Source: Azadirachta indica
Taxonomy: Eukaryota; Streptophyta; Magnoliopsida; Sapindales; Meliaceae
Reading direction: 5' to 3'
Length of the DNA: 64,000 nt
NCBI GenBank assembly: GCA_022749755.1
Contig: CM040442.1
Location: 16,962,457 to 17,026,456 of the forward strand
Below are positions 21,495 through 32,852 of this stretch, one piece after another. The notes beneath the pieces were generated by a model, which had not been told where the DNA came from, searched no databases, and saw only the letters and a list, made by a program, of their open reading frames with translations. The first letter of the stretch is position 1, and the number at the start of each line of letters is the position of its first letter. The position numbers and the translations under genes were made by a program.

Positions 21495-22840
21495 TTATTT
21501 TAGTGGATTTGGATCTACTGAGGTAAACGCAAGGAGCTCTTTATCAAGCTCTATTTTCGCCATATCTTCCTCAAGCAAATAAGCCCATGCTTCAATACCG
21601 TTCCCTTGTCTTCTATTCATCAGCATAACCACATTATATGAAGTAGTTGAATCATTGAAACCAATCATGCTCGCCCAAGCAGGCTTTCCCCATCCAAAAT
21701 CAAGATCATAAATCCCAAAATTACACCAACTGGTAAAAGAAATTTTATCAACAGCACCAGCACAAATTTCACGTTCATGTTTGATTGCTTCAATAAAATT
21801 AAGCAACCCTCCATCACCTTGCAGGCTATTCACAAAATCTCCATTGACCTTTGCAATTTCCTCCTTCAGTTGGCGAACTAAATCATGTAACTCTGCTGCC
21901 GGATCTTTGCATACTACATATGAAGCCCGTACAAAATTTCCCATGTATTCGGAGAATTGTGGGATGGCTTTTTGACGCAGATTTACAGCATGGGTTAATA
22001 AAAAGGGCTTGTAACAATCAGGTTTTGGCTTTAAAGCAGCCATAAAGCATTTGGCAAAGAGTGCTGTAACAACCTCCACACGGGTTGGATTTTGAACGCT
22101 TGAGCTGGTTGCCTCAGCTTTGAGTTTTGCTATTGCTGATGCATCAAATACAAATCTCTTTGTGATGTATCTGCCAAATTTCAAATGTGAGGTGACTACA
22201 GGTGTTAGCAATTCTTCTCTCGGGTATTCATCTTCATAAGGAAAAACAGATGAAGCATCAAATCTGGGATGTATTTCTTCTTCATTGTTCTTACGAGCTC
22301 TTGCAGCCCAACTCTTGAGAAACCAGCTAAAAGCTGTTCCATCAGCAATCATATGTGAAACAAATATGCCCACGGCAATTCCACCACAAGCAAACGTTGT
22401 TACTTGTACACCGGCTACATTATTTCCCGGATTCGGTCTCCATTTCCCATCGTAAGGAAGAAATTTTGACATCAAATAGATATCTGGACGGCTGAGAAAA
22501 TCATGAGAAGACTATCAACTCTAGCCTCTGCAAAATAAATTCCTTCGTCACTGCAGTCAATAGTACAATGGTCTTTTATCTTCCCTGCAAGTGGGTAAAA
22601 ACGAGACAAGGTTTCGGATATAGACTGCTTTAGAAGCTGTAATCTTTCAAAAACAATATGATTAATATTAGACGGGGAAAGGTTTTCTTCTTGGTTCAGC
22701 GAGTAAAAGACGACGAGAGGAATTTGTTCATGAGGAAGGTGTTGATCCAAGAAAGAAAGTTTGTGGTTTCTGAGGTGATGGGGAGTTGGAGAAGAAGGTT
22801 TAATGCAATCTGTGGAAATTATTTCAACCTCCATTTTCAT
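21495..22840 (-). pseudogene. BAHD acyltransferase (vinorine synthase-like), one frameshift
   Basis: BAHD enzymes move an acyl group from acyl-CoA to an alcohol or amine in the cytosol. The N-terminal part (22840 down to about 22505; 112 residues from MKMEVEIIS) ends in EARVDSLL; a net loss of one base near 22502-22505 then shifts the frame. The next frame resumes with DFLSRPDIYLMSKFLP and runs to the stop at 21495. HXXXD reads HMIAD (His codon 22353-22355) and DFGWG is intact (21688-21702). Without the shift the product would be about 448 residues, within the normal 430-460 range, with both ends complete and no intron. One shift in an otherwise clean gene means either a young pseudogene or a sequencing error. 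The substrate cannot be told; clade III (vinorine synthase/BIA1-like) is likely by its look. Confidence 0.88.
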
Positions 22841-22843
22841 TAA

Positions 22844-25505
22844 TTGCTAGAGCTTCCTCTCCAGCTGATATAAACAGCATATAAAACAATTGATACATAT
22901 AATCACTGGAGTCAAGATTGTTGGCTAATCATTTTTCAACAGTTGGGTCAAGATTGTTGGCTGTTCAGTGTTGCTGGCTAATTGAAAAGTCTTATATATC
23001 TATAACTAATTGTGCTTTTTAAATTGTTTTGCCTTCATGAAGCTAACGTGTATTAATTATTAGGTCATGGTTGACGTGTAAATTGGTTGGCTATCAAAAA
23101 TTGACTTCAGGAAAGAGATAACTAGTTGTAAAATTATAGACAAATACTTTTGTGGACAGATTGTGCAAACAAGTAATTTTCTAAAGAATAGGATAAAAAA
23201 TTAAAAGGACATTGAAGACTTTTAATTTTAGAAAACTATTTTAATATAACAAATATTAAAAGATACGAAGGAGACGGGCAATTTAAAGTCAAGGTTGAGA
23301 TATAGGGTATTTTGAGCATATCTTATTTCCTTGTTGATTGAATTTTTTTTAAAAGAAAATTGCAAGCAAGGTCATGTTTATATGGTATCCTATATATAAA
23401 ATGAAAGTCGAATTTATTGAAATAGATATTATTAAAAATTAAATAAAGAAGTTGGGTGCTTTCTCAGATGATAAAGTCTAGATCAATCACATGGTAAGTG
23501 ACAATTAATCGGAAATTCTATTGTTGGGAAAATATATTGCAGAAATTTTTAATTGCTTTATATATATATTTATTCGTACATCAAAATTGGCCATGGGCCT
23601 GTATCCAAGTTGAAGACAAAATTATATTGTTTTATTAGGTAATATATATAAAAATATAAGTAAGCTCAAATCACTCTTTAAATCTCAAATTGTAGACCGT
23701 ATTCTAAACATTAAAAGTAAGTTCAAGCTTGGCTAAAACCAATATAATGTTCTAAATTATAAGAAATCAAAATTTAACAACAATACTTTTAGTGATGCCA
23801 AAAATTTTGTCACTAAAAGTACATTTAGCAATGATATTTTAATTGTCGTCACTGAAACATTAACAAGAAAATATAAATAATTCTTAGATAGTTGTCGCCA
23901 ACTGTATTTGCGCTTTTTGTGCCGATCACTTGGTCACAAAATGATTGCTTTTAGCGATGATAACTATTGTAGCTAAAAGTAACCCTTTTAATGAAACGAT
24001 TGATGTTGCTAATATTGATAATTAATTGTTATATTAAAGTACCATAACAATTTTATTTTTATAAATGATATGTTAATGAAAATATTTATTAATACAAATT
24101 TATTACACTAATATAACATAATTATATATTAAGGTAATCTATTAAATTAAAATAGTAATAAAATTAAAAAAATGTGTTACCTAATATATATCACATTATT
24201 AAAATAATTTATTAAATTGTCATATTGATTGAAGTAAAATAATGCGCGAGTCCTTCTATTATAATAAAATAAAAATAATTTTAATATAAATTTCTTTATA
24301 GTAAAACAGTTCCTAACAGTAGTTGTTATCTATTAAATATAATAAAGGTGGGCAAAAAAAATCGAAAACTCAAAAACCAGATTAAACCTTATTGAAATCG
24401 ACAAGTTCGAGTATGATTTTGTAAGTTATATGGTCCATTTCGATTCTCTTTTTGTAAAAACTGAAAATTTTAGTTCAGTTTCGATTTTAATATAATAATT
24501 TAAACTCAAATTGAAATAGTGTTAAATAGTAAAATAACGTTATTTTAAAAAAAACCCGAATTAAAATAGTGTTAAATAGTAAAATAACATTATTTTTAAA
24601 AAAATTAAGTAAAGAATAGTAAAAATTAAACAATAAAAATCAAACTGGACCAACAAGTTTTTATTTATTCAGTCATATTTTAATTCGGATTTTTAGGTTT
24701 GGTCAGATCCGGTTGAAAACATCTTAGACCTAAAATTTTTGGTTTAGTCCGATTTCAACAAAAACTGAATCGAACCAGAATATGCCTACCCTTAAAATAT
24801 AAGAATCTAAGGATAATAACCTATATAGATGACAAAACCTAAAAAGTGGCACTTCTTATATTCATTTGCTGTCGTTGCTGCTGATTTTTCTTCTTCTTAT
24901 AATAAGTTGCTAGATTGTGAAGGATTAAAAGGGATTATAATTTCTTCCTTTCTTAATTTTTTTATTATATATGCTTTGGACATTGATAAAATATATAATA
25001 TAAATGTTGTTTTGTGAGATTATTTTGCTGTTATGAATAAGTTAGATAATTTTATAAATAATCTTAATGTTCTTTGCTGTCATTTTTTTTTTATCAATGG
25101 TTACAAAGGTTTTGTAACTATGTATTTCAATTTTAATTTTTTTTTGAAATCTATATTAATATTAGAAGTTAAATTAAAACAAATTAAGTTTCTATGCTCT
25201 TTCAAATTAGAAGTTATAAAAACGAATTAATTTCTTGTGTATAAAATCACATACTACAAAAAAATTAAATTGAAGAAAATTAGAAACTCATAATTTTATA
25301 CGGTTAGCTAATCATTTTTGTTGTAAGGAAAAGTAAAATAAATAAATAATTAATTAATTAGAGATTTTATTGTCTACTCATAGACTTTGAATGATTTAGA
25401 GAAAAACTTTAGCAGAATCTCTAAATTTTTCGTAAAGGACAGCATTTAGCTGAAAAACAATAGCTCTTAATTTTGTAAGAATTAAAACTGACACATTGCA
25501 ACAGT
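22844..25505. other. AT-rich intergenic DNA with decayed repeat hairpins
   Basis: No gene seen. The segment 23765-23990 has words of the type ACTTTTAGTGA...TCACTAAAAGT and GCTTTTAGC...GCTAAAAGT, inverted within a few tens of bases; similar GTCGCTAAAAG motifs are common inside plant non-autonomous CACTA elements. TTGAAATAGTGTTAAATAGTAAAATAAC is directly repeated near 24510 and 24555. Two AT-rich frames at 24829 and 25033 have no protein character. Confidence 0.45.
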
Positions 25506-26058
25506 AATATTAGATGTTATTCTAGCGTACGTCTTGAATGTTCAAGAATAGGAACTCTACAAAAGAAAAAATAAATAATTCACACAGGATTAATAAAGGA
25601 AAAGATAAATAATCCATGCAGGATCAATTGAAGAAAATATTATGGATTGAACGAATTGATTGGTTGAAATTAATGAATGACAAGCCTATTTATACCAACA
25701 TATTTTAATCCTAAAATGATAAAGACTCCCCGTGAACATGGGATTTAAATAATAAACTAAAATCATACTTAAAAAATAAAATCAAATAAGAATCGTAATA
25801 AAAAATTAAAATTGACTTTCTAATTTGGTTAACCCCTACTTCTTGTCTTGCATCAACTACTTTTAAGATTAAAATATATGTTAGTATAAATAGGCTTGTT
25901 ATTCATTAGTTTCAACCAATCAATTCATTCAATCAATAATATTTTCTTTAGTTATTCCTATGTGGATTATTTATCTTTTCCTTCATGAAGATTCTATTCT
26001 TGAATATCCAAGATGTACGCTAGAACGATATCTAATATCGCTTCCACACTATGTCAAG
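25506..26058 (+). repeat. LTR with long internal inverted repeat
   Basis: The left arm (about 25506-25712) and right arm (about 25869-26050) are reverse complements with scattered mismatches: left TCTAGCGTACGTCTTGAATG and AAGCCTATTTATACCAACAT; right AGTATAAATAGGCTTGT and CCAAGATGTACGCTAGA. The right arm is followed by CACTATGTCA and then a TAGTATCAG primer-binding-like site. TGTTTTGAATATTCAAGAAT at 27578 (after AAAAGGGGGAGAACTA) matches the left arm beginning, which argues that the whole palindrome is an LTR. TATAAATAGG in the right arm could be its TATA box. Confidence 0.65.
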
Positions 26059-26424
26059 TAGTATCAGCTCCTTCCTTTGTATGAGACGAGTCGATCCTGT
26101 GACTCAAATCTATCATTTGCAATCATTCAAATCCTGTGACCCAAAATCCATCACCTATAACCACTCATCAACCTCCCCATAGAGCTTTTTCTTTTACAAG
26201 AAATCCAAAAAAAAATGCATAAAACCAAAAAAAAAACAATAAAACCAAACTAGAAAGAAAACCAAAAAATGGGACAAAAATCAAACCCAGAAAACCAAAA
26301 AAAATAATTAAAAAAATAGTTGCCCAAAACAGCCTCTCGCCGCTTCTTGCCATAGCATATGCTGTTCATCTATCGCCATTTGACGATTTGAGACCATCAC
26401 CAAAATCAGAAGAATAGTGGGGAG

Positions 26425-26970
26425 ATGACAAAAAATTTACTTTTGACTATTGTGAACAATGGATATTCAATAGTTTTCAATAATCTTCCATATTTCTATG
26501 GAATTGATGATGATCCTAAAGATGCCTTTCATTGGATTTTTATAATTGAAGATTTTCTCTTTGATAATATTCTTAAAGAAGAAGAAGATCATGTTCATTA
26601 TGCATCATATAACTTAAATGAAGTTCCATTTATACGATGGAGACAATTATAGGCAAAACGACTTTAGCTAGGAAAAAGCAAGCATCATATTTGATATTAT
26701 ATGAAGAAAAAGCTGCAAAAATTTTTCATCCCTTAATATTACGCTGAAATATTATTGGATCAATTTGAGAATTATTAGCAAGGTCAAAGATCAGTTAAAG
26801 AATATGTTTATGAAATTAAAGGACTTTTTGTTCATCTTAGCTACCCTAAATCAAACGAACGGTTGCTTGAAAGATTTTTAAAAGGGCTATGTGCGAACAT
26901 AAGAAAACAAGTTTCTTTTGAATCCATCCACGGTTTTCATACTACAATTAATATAGCTTTATAAGTTGAG
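26425..26970 (+). pseudogene. Retrotransposon gag fragment
   Basis: The first 75 codons are open (LPYFYGIDDDPKDAFHWIF, then HVHYASYNLNEVPFIRWRQ) and a stop sits at 26650. After stops, similarity continues with SVKEYVYEIKGLFVHL and ERFLKGLCANIRKQV. A pattern of Y-G-DDP--AF-W followed by a Y--F--L-----E--L--F--GL--NI---V block is typical of gypsy gag capsids. No zinc knuckle is visible. Confidence 0.7.
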
Positions 26971-27612
26971 TTAATGATTAAAATAAGAAAATAACAAGGT
27001 CAAGATCAAGCTGTGAAAAGGAGTCATTTGTTGCATCAAAACATAACTCTATTATAGAAGAAACTCGCTTCCATTGATGAAGAATATGTTGTACATGAAG
27101 ATTCTAAAGAAATTGGAGATGACACCAATACTAAGAAATCTATTCTTGAAGATGTTTTGCCCATTGAAGTTAAAGCAGAACATGTTCTTTATGAAGATAA
27201 TGGTTTTACCTTTTCAAGTGAAAGAAGACAAGGTTGTCCTTAAAGATAATTAATTTAAAAAGATGGAAACAATTGGAATTTAAATTGAGTAAGATCTGAA
27301 GACTGACCAAAGAAAGTTTACGATAGTTCTTTCATGTCAAAATCAAATTCCTCATAATCCTCAAACAAAAGCACGGAGAAAAAGAAGTTTAATTTTTTTC
27401 AGGTTAAAAGGAAAATAAAAAACTACAAATAAGTTACAAGACAATTAGATTACAACAAATATTTCAAGTTTCATGCATTGATTAAAGAGTCCTTTTACTA
27501 CAAGTTTCATTCTCCAAATAATCTTGTGGTTGCTACAAAACTCAAGGATGAGTTTATTTCTAAAAGGGGGAGAACTATGTTTTGAATATTCAAGAATAAG
27601 AGCTCCACCAAG

Positions 27613-27818
27613 GGAAAATCCTTAATTTCCTTTCATTTTGGTCCCAATTTTTTATAACTTGTCCTTTTTGTCCTGTTTTGTGTTACTAATCACTTTAACT
27701 GAGATTTTCTTCATTTCTACATAAAAACAATGAATTTCATCAAAAAAATACTACTACTTGAGGATTTACGCATATATTTAAGTTTGACAGTAGAGGATAA
27801 GTAAATTACTCACTTATA
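27613..27818 (-). repeat. 3' LTR (truncated) of Athila-type element
   Basis: Aligns with 34160-34357. Shared plus-strand blocks are TGACTTGTCCTTTTTGTCC, AATGAATTTCATCAAAA, and TTTACGCATATATTTAA. Only the first 200 bp of the LTR remain. A polypurine tract lies to its right at 27819-27833. Confidence 0.75.
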
Positions 27819-28387
27819 AAATACCCCCAAACTTAAACATTTGTTGATCCTCAAACAAATAAAAATAAAAATAAGGGAAAGGAATATCAACGAACATAAA
27901 GAAAGAATCAACATTTTGAGCAAGTAATTCACTTTTAAAAATAAGGCTCATAAATTAAAAGTCAAGTAGTTTAAGGAAAATCTCAAAGTGTTAAAATCTA
28001 ACCTAAGATTTAAACATGGAAACCAAATATCACTTTATTCTGTATTCCTTGTGTAAGTGTAAGTAGCTTAAACTATTCAACCATTTTTAACTTAGATCAG
28101 TTTATGCAAGCAAATGGACTATTTTGGACTTCTGAATGGATGTTATAGACTTAATTTCAAGCCATTCTCTATTAATGTTGGGCTCAGGTTAGGTTAGTAC
28201 TGTGGATATCAAATGCTGCTCAGTACCCTAACATATTAATCATTCTAAAGAATCATGCTCAAATCTCATATTCAATCTTTAAGCATTAGTCAATTTTCAA
28301 TTTTTTTCTTAACATCCTGCCATGCATCCCCAAACTTATTCACTTGTATAGATTCATTAAAATTTTTGTTTTTTCCAGCCTCATTAT

Positions 28388-28580
28388 ACCTTTTGACACG
28401 AGCTCTCCATACTTTTAAGACACAAGACTCGATTACTCAATAAGAGCTCAACCTGCATTTTCATTCATTTTTCTTCCTTCTTTTTTCTAAGTCTTACTCT
28501 ACCTTTTGACGTGAGCTCTCTATGCTTTCAAGGCACGAGACCTAGTTACTCAATAAAAGCTAGGCTTACAATCTCATACT
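28388..28580. repeat. Tandem duplication, period about 113 bp
   Basis: ACCTTTTGACACGAGCTCTC and ACCTTTTGACGTGAGCTCTC start the two copies (28388 and 28501), both followed by AT-CTTT-AAG-CAC-AGAC and ATTACTCAATAA-AGCT. They lie in the non-coding 3' internal region of the Athila-type element. Confidence 0.75.
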
Positions 28581-30272
28581 CCACTCATCCTCCCTTATTA
28601 GATAAATAATAAAATGATCAAATATTTAGGGTGATGAATAAAGATTATATGTATTTATTCTGAGGTTAAACTATTGTAAAGGTAGCACAAGTAGGAAACA
28701 AAAATAAGCTCAAAAGAGGATGTTGAAAAATGTTTATTCTCAAAAGGTTTGAACAAGTTCAAATGATTCAGTTGGCTTAACTCATGCCTAAAATGATACA
28801 ATTTCTAAGATTTTGCTTCCAGTGATAATCATACAAGGTCTAGAATCCAAAGAAGCCAAGATATTCATTTGTTCATATAAGCTTTTTCTAAGATTGCAAA
28901 CAGTTGAAAAGATGAGGTTACGCACTAAAAAATATGTAAGGAATCTAAAAACAAAATGAATTTAGTGACCGGTTAAGCACCTAGGTCTTATCAACAATCA
29001 TCATTCTCCAAAAACTACCTACTCTCAACTGAATTCATATCATTGACTTTCTATTTGAATACAAGCTTAAAACATAGGAGAGTAACTAATAAAAAAAACA
29101 AACTAACTAACTAATAAAACTAAACTAAAGATGCATAAAATTGAAAAAAAAATTGTCAAATTTGTGTGCCTTTGCTAAATAAGTAAAACTGAGCATAATC
29201 AATAGAATTAATCAAACAAGCAATCATAACATCATGAAAACAACGTTCCACAATTAATCACATTTCGTGATTTACCACATTTCACAATTTGCCAACCGCT
29301 CACCCTCTACCACACTCTACCCCCACTTGAAATAAACATTGTCCCCAATGTTTAATTACAAAATAAACAAAAAGCAAGTATATTCCAATGTCTAAACTAG
29401 ATTTCTCTTATAGATAGCTCACTAAGACATTTCATCAAACACTTGATGGACACAATTTAAACACCACCCATTCAACAATGTAATCAATTCTTCCAAGCCC
29501 AGTTGACACTTCAATTCATGCATAATTACTCCTCCATCAATTTCACAACTCAACTCAACACAACAAAGAATTATCACAAGAGCAACACCCAATTTCCAAT
29601 TTTCACCAATAAGCTAAAATTTCCCAAATTGATTATTTTTATCAAATGAACCAATTGGTTTAGTCATAAGAACCTTACTTGCAATGATAGGAGTAAGAGC
29701 TTGCTTGGATGATGGAGTTGTTTTAAATTGATGTTTCTTGAAGAAGATTAGACTGCATTATACTGGTTGTGACTTTTGTGCATTTGGTTAGAGTTTAGGA
29801 AAATGGGAAATTGTTAAGGCAAATGTGTTTAAAAGTGAGTTTGGGTAAATTGGGAAGTGTTTGGAGGATGAATTTTGGGTTCAGATCTGTGAAATGAAGG
29901 TTTGTGTTTGAAGGAAAAGAAGGAGGAAATTAACTCATGTAAGAGAAGCAAAAGCACAAAAAAGAATTTGGAAAAAAATATATATATACCCCACGTAAGT
30001 TGTAAGGGCGTGCAGCCTTGTGCGGGTACGCACTTGCTTCTACATTTGGCTACAAATACACTTAATTTATGTTTTTCCCTCTGTTCCTTGGAAAAAAATT
30101 CTGATTCATGCTCCAAAAATAATTCCACACCTACAATCAGAAATAACCGAAATGAAAAGAAAATTTAAGTACAAATTCAATTAAACTAAACTAAAAAGGA
30201 TAAAAAGCTTGGGTTGCCTCGCAAGAAGCACTAGGTTTAATGTCCTTACCTAGACTTGGCTGTTTAATTCAA

Positions 30273-31360
30273 TCAACCAAGATCCTCAAGTAGAAAATTT
30301 GCCACATTCCATCCTTCTCTAAAATAATGCTTGGGCTTTTGGCCATTCATGCGAAACAACCTCCCATTTTTATCCTTCAGATTAGCCTTGTCAAGATGTA
30401 ATACTCCTTCACTTTTGAACAACACCAACTTTCTTGACTTCAATTTGCCCATAATCAACTCTAGTGTTGATCTCTTCTGCTTCTTTATGAAAATTTTGGC
30501 ATCCTCATATGCTACTTTCCAAGCCTTATCCATCTCAATCCTATCCATATCCACCACATCACTGTTGATGACATTTATCTTGTGACAAGTGCTTTTGTTA
30601 TTTGGAGCTTTCTTGTCACGGTAAATATTAAACTTGACCTCTTCTTTATCAACTTTCAATGTCATCTCACCACGTTATACATCAATTAAAGTTCTTTCTA
30701 TAGCTAAAAAAGGTCGCCCAAGAATAATGGGAATTTCTTGATCTTCCTCTATGTCAAGCATCACAAAATAAACCGGAAAGATGAACTTGTCCACCTTTAC
30801 TAGTACATCTTCAATAATTTCCTATGGATAACTGAGAGAACGGTCAACCATTTGCAACGAGATAGTCATTAGTTTGACTTCTCCCAAACCCAACTTTTGA
30901 AAAATTAAGAGCAGCATTAAGTTGATGCTTGCACCCAAGTCACACAATGTTTTCTCAAAGTTTGATTTCCCAATGGTGCATGGAATGGTGAAACTACCCG
31001 GATCTTTCTCCTTCCTTAGCAACTTCCTTTAAAAAATTGAACTACACTCTTCCGTCAACTTGACAGTCTCAAATTCTTTCAAATGCCTTTTCTTTGATAT
31101 CATTTCCTTCATAAACTTAGTATAATTGGGTATTTGTTCCTATGCATTTGCAAATGGAATGTTAATATAAAGCTTTTTAAAAATTTCAAGGAATTTGAAA
31201 AACTGAGCATCAAGCTTCTTCCTTTGCAATCTTTGAGAAAAAGGCAATGGTGGTACAATCTTAAGAGGGTTGTTTGGAAATGAAATCCTATGTGATTTAG
31301 ACTCTTTCTTTGGTGCTTCCTCTTTAACTTCCTTCTCAATTGTTTCACTCATCTACATCT
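30273..31360 (-). pseudogene. Athila-type protease and flanking polyprotein remains
   Basis: On the minus strand 31022-30822 encodes PGSFTIPCTIGK, then LCDLGASINLMLL and LGLGEVKLMTISLQMVDRS: the aspartic protease of Athila/Tat gypsy elements, where DSGAS is changed to DLGAS as in this clade. Upstream (31352-31140) a lysine/glutamate-rich stretch and PFSQRLQRKKLDAQFFKFLEIFK-L-INIPF match the region just before the protease. The frame 30665-30273 continues toward the end of the retained polyprotein and ends about 80 bases left of AAGCTTGGGTTGCCTCGC, a sequence seen after pol in such elements. Several frame changes make it non-functional. Confidence 0.8.
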
Positions 31361-31640
31361 TATCTTCCTTTGGTTCAATCTCCTTAGGCTTAGGTGGCTC
31401 CAACTCCTTGCCACTTCGAAGAGTGATTTCCTTACATTGATCTTTAGGATTTGGCTTCGCGTCGCTAGAGAACTTCTTGGATGATTTTTCCTTGATTAAA
31501 GAGAAAGCTCAACAATTTGAGTTTCGAGCTTCATCCTTGTTGAATTGGTTTCTTGTTTCCACAACAAACATTCCCAAGAGATCTTCCGAGGATGGTTTCT
31601 TTTTTGTCATTTGTTGTTGAAAACTTGGAAGATGATATGG

Positions 31641-32660
31641 TTACAAAGCATTCCTTTGATTTCCATAGGAAAAATTCTCATGATTGCGTAGTTCGGGATA
31701 ACAGTGAGTTGGTAAATTGTTACTTGGTCGAAAGTTGTAGTTTCGGTTATTGATGAATTGACATTGCTCCTCTTTCAAGCCTTCATCAGCATATGAAGAA
31801 CTTGCAACCATTCCTTTCTCTTGGATAGTAGAAGCCTTCCTTATAGTAAGGTTTTTAATTTGGTTTGACAAAATTGCTACTTGAGTTGAAAGTACTATCA
31901 TTTGATCGAGTTCATGAACTCTCACAGCTCTTTTCACAATTGACCTCTCACTTGGCCATTGTTAATTATTGCATGCCATTTCTTGAAGCAAAGCATAGGC
32001 TTTTTTAGTTGTCTTAAACAACAAAGTACCACTAACTGCTGCATCTACAATTGTTCAAGTTTGTCCATTCAATCCATTGTAGAATAGTTGTATTTGAAAC
32101 CAATCTTGATATTCATGCTGAGGACACTTTCAAATTAAATCCTTAAATTACTTCCAAGACTTATATAATGGTTCAAAGTCAAGCCATCTGAATTGTGCAA
32201 TTTTGCCCCTAAACTATGAAGTCTTTGACAGTGAAAAAAATTTTATGAGGAACTTTTAAGCCAATTCATCCCAAGTAGTGATACTTCCTGGTTGTAAACA
32301 TTGCAGCCAACCTTTTGCCTTGTCTCTTAATGAAAACAGAAAAAATATTATCTAAATCACATCTTGATCCACTCATTCATTTTTACTGTGTCACACACCT
32401 ACGAAAACGTGGTCAAGTGGATATTATGATCTTTATGAGATAAACCACCATACTAATTTTGCTTCACCATGTTAATCAAAGCCAGTTTGAGCTCAAAATT
32501 GTCGGCATTGATGACTTACCAACGAATTCCTGAGTGATTATCATTAATTACAGGCGAAAAATAATCTCTAAGTGCTCTAGGTTGTTAGGGTTGTGGCATA
32601 GGTTGTTGATTTTCTACGTCTGCCATGTTTCTTAATCTACTTCTTCTTTCTCTTCTCAAT
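31641..32660 (-). pseudogene. Athila-type gag remains
   Basis: The minus-strand frame 31937-31641 contains ELDQMIVLSTQVAILSNQIKNL followed by EEQCQFINNRNYNFRPSNNLPTHCYPELRNHENFSYGN; the NNRNY-F-NNLPTHYHPGLRNHENFSY pattern is characteristic of Athila-like gag. Further right, remnants of the capsid (KPKGWLQCL, WDELA-KFL-KFF) can be read in shifted frames up to a start near 32625. Stops and shifts are frequent. Confidence 0.75.
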
Positions 32661-32835
32661 CAGTGAAAGGTCTGTTCAATTTCAGGATAAAATGCAACAA
32701 GTTCAAGGCTTCTCACTCTTCACATATAACTGTAAAACTTCAAAAGGAACAAAACTTAAACGAAACAAAAATAAAACCTCAATTAAAACTAAACTGCACA
32801 ATTGCAATATTATTAAAAGCTCAAAAATTGTTATT

Positions 32836-32852
32836 TGCCAGTAACAGCACCA
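32836..32852 (-). other. Primer binding site of Athila-type element
   Basis: The minus strand reads TTTTTGGTGCTGTTACTGG here. The Athila/Tat consensus TTTGGCGCCGTTGCCGG is complementary to a tRNA 3' end (usually given as tRNA-Asp). Three C-to-T type changes account for the difference. Confidence 0.75.

Larger units (their letters stand above)
25506..27612 (+). mobile_element. LTR retrotransposon relic, gag only, 3' LTR truncated
   Basis: Parts in order: palindromic 5' LTR (25506-26058), gag-like frame (26425-26960), a polypurine tract AAAAGGGGGAGA (about 27565-27576), and the first 35 bp of the 3' LTR (27578-27612). An Athila-type element starts at 27613. There is no room for protease, integrase or reverse transcriptase, so it was a non-autonomous or internally deleted element, only about 1.5 kb between LTRs. 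Confidence 0.6.

Noticed and set aside
24829..25230. Two adjacent plus-strand frames of 62 and 65 codons
   Set aside because: Low-complexity, Phe/Ile/Asn/Leu-rich translations as expected from AT-rich DNA; no motif and no similarity seen.
26168..26353. Minus-strand frame rich in Phe/Leu (61 codons)
   Set aside because: It is the complement of AAAACCAAAAAA runs in the retrotransposon leader; composition alone makes it look like a membrane protein.
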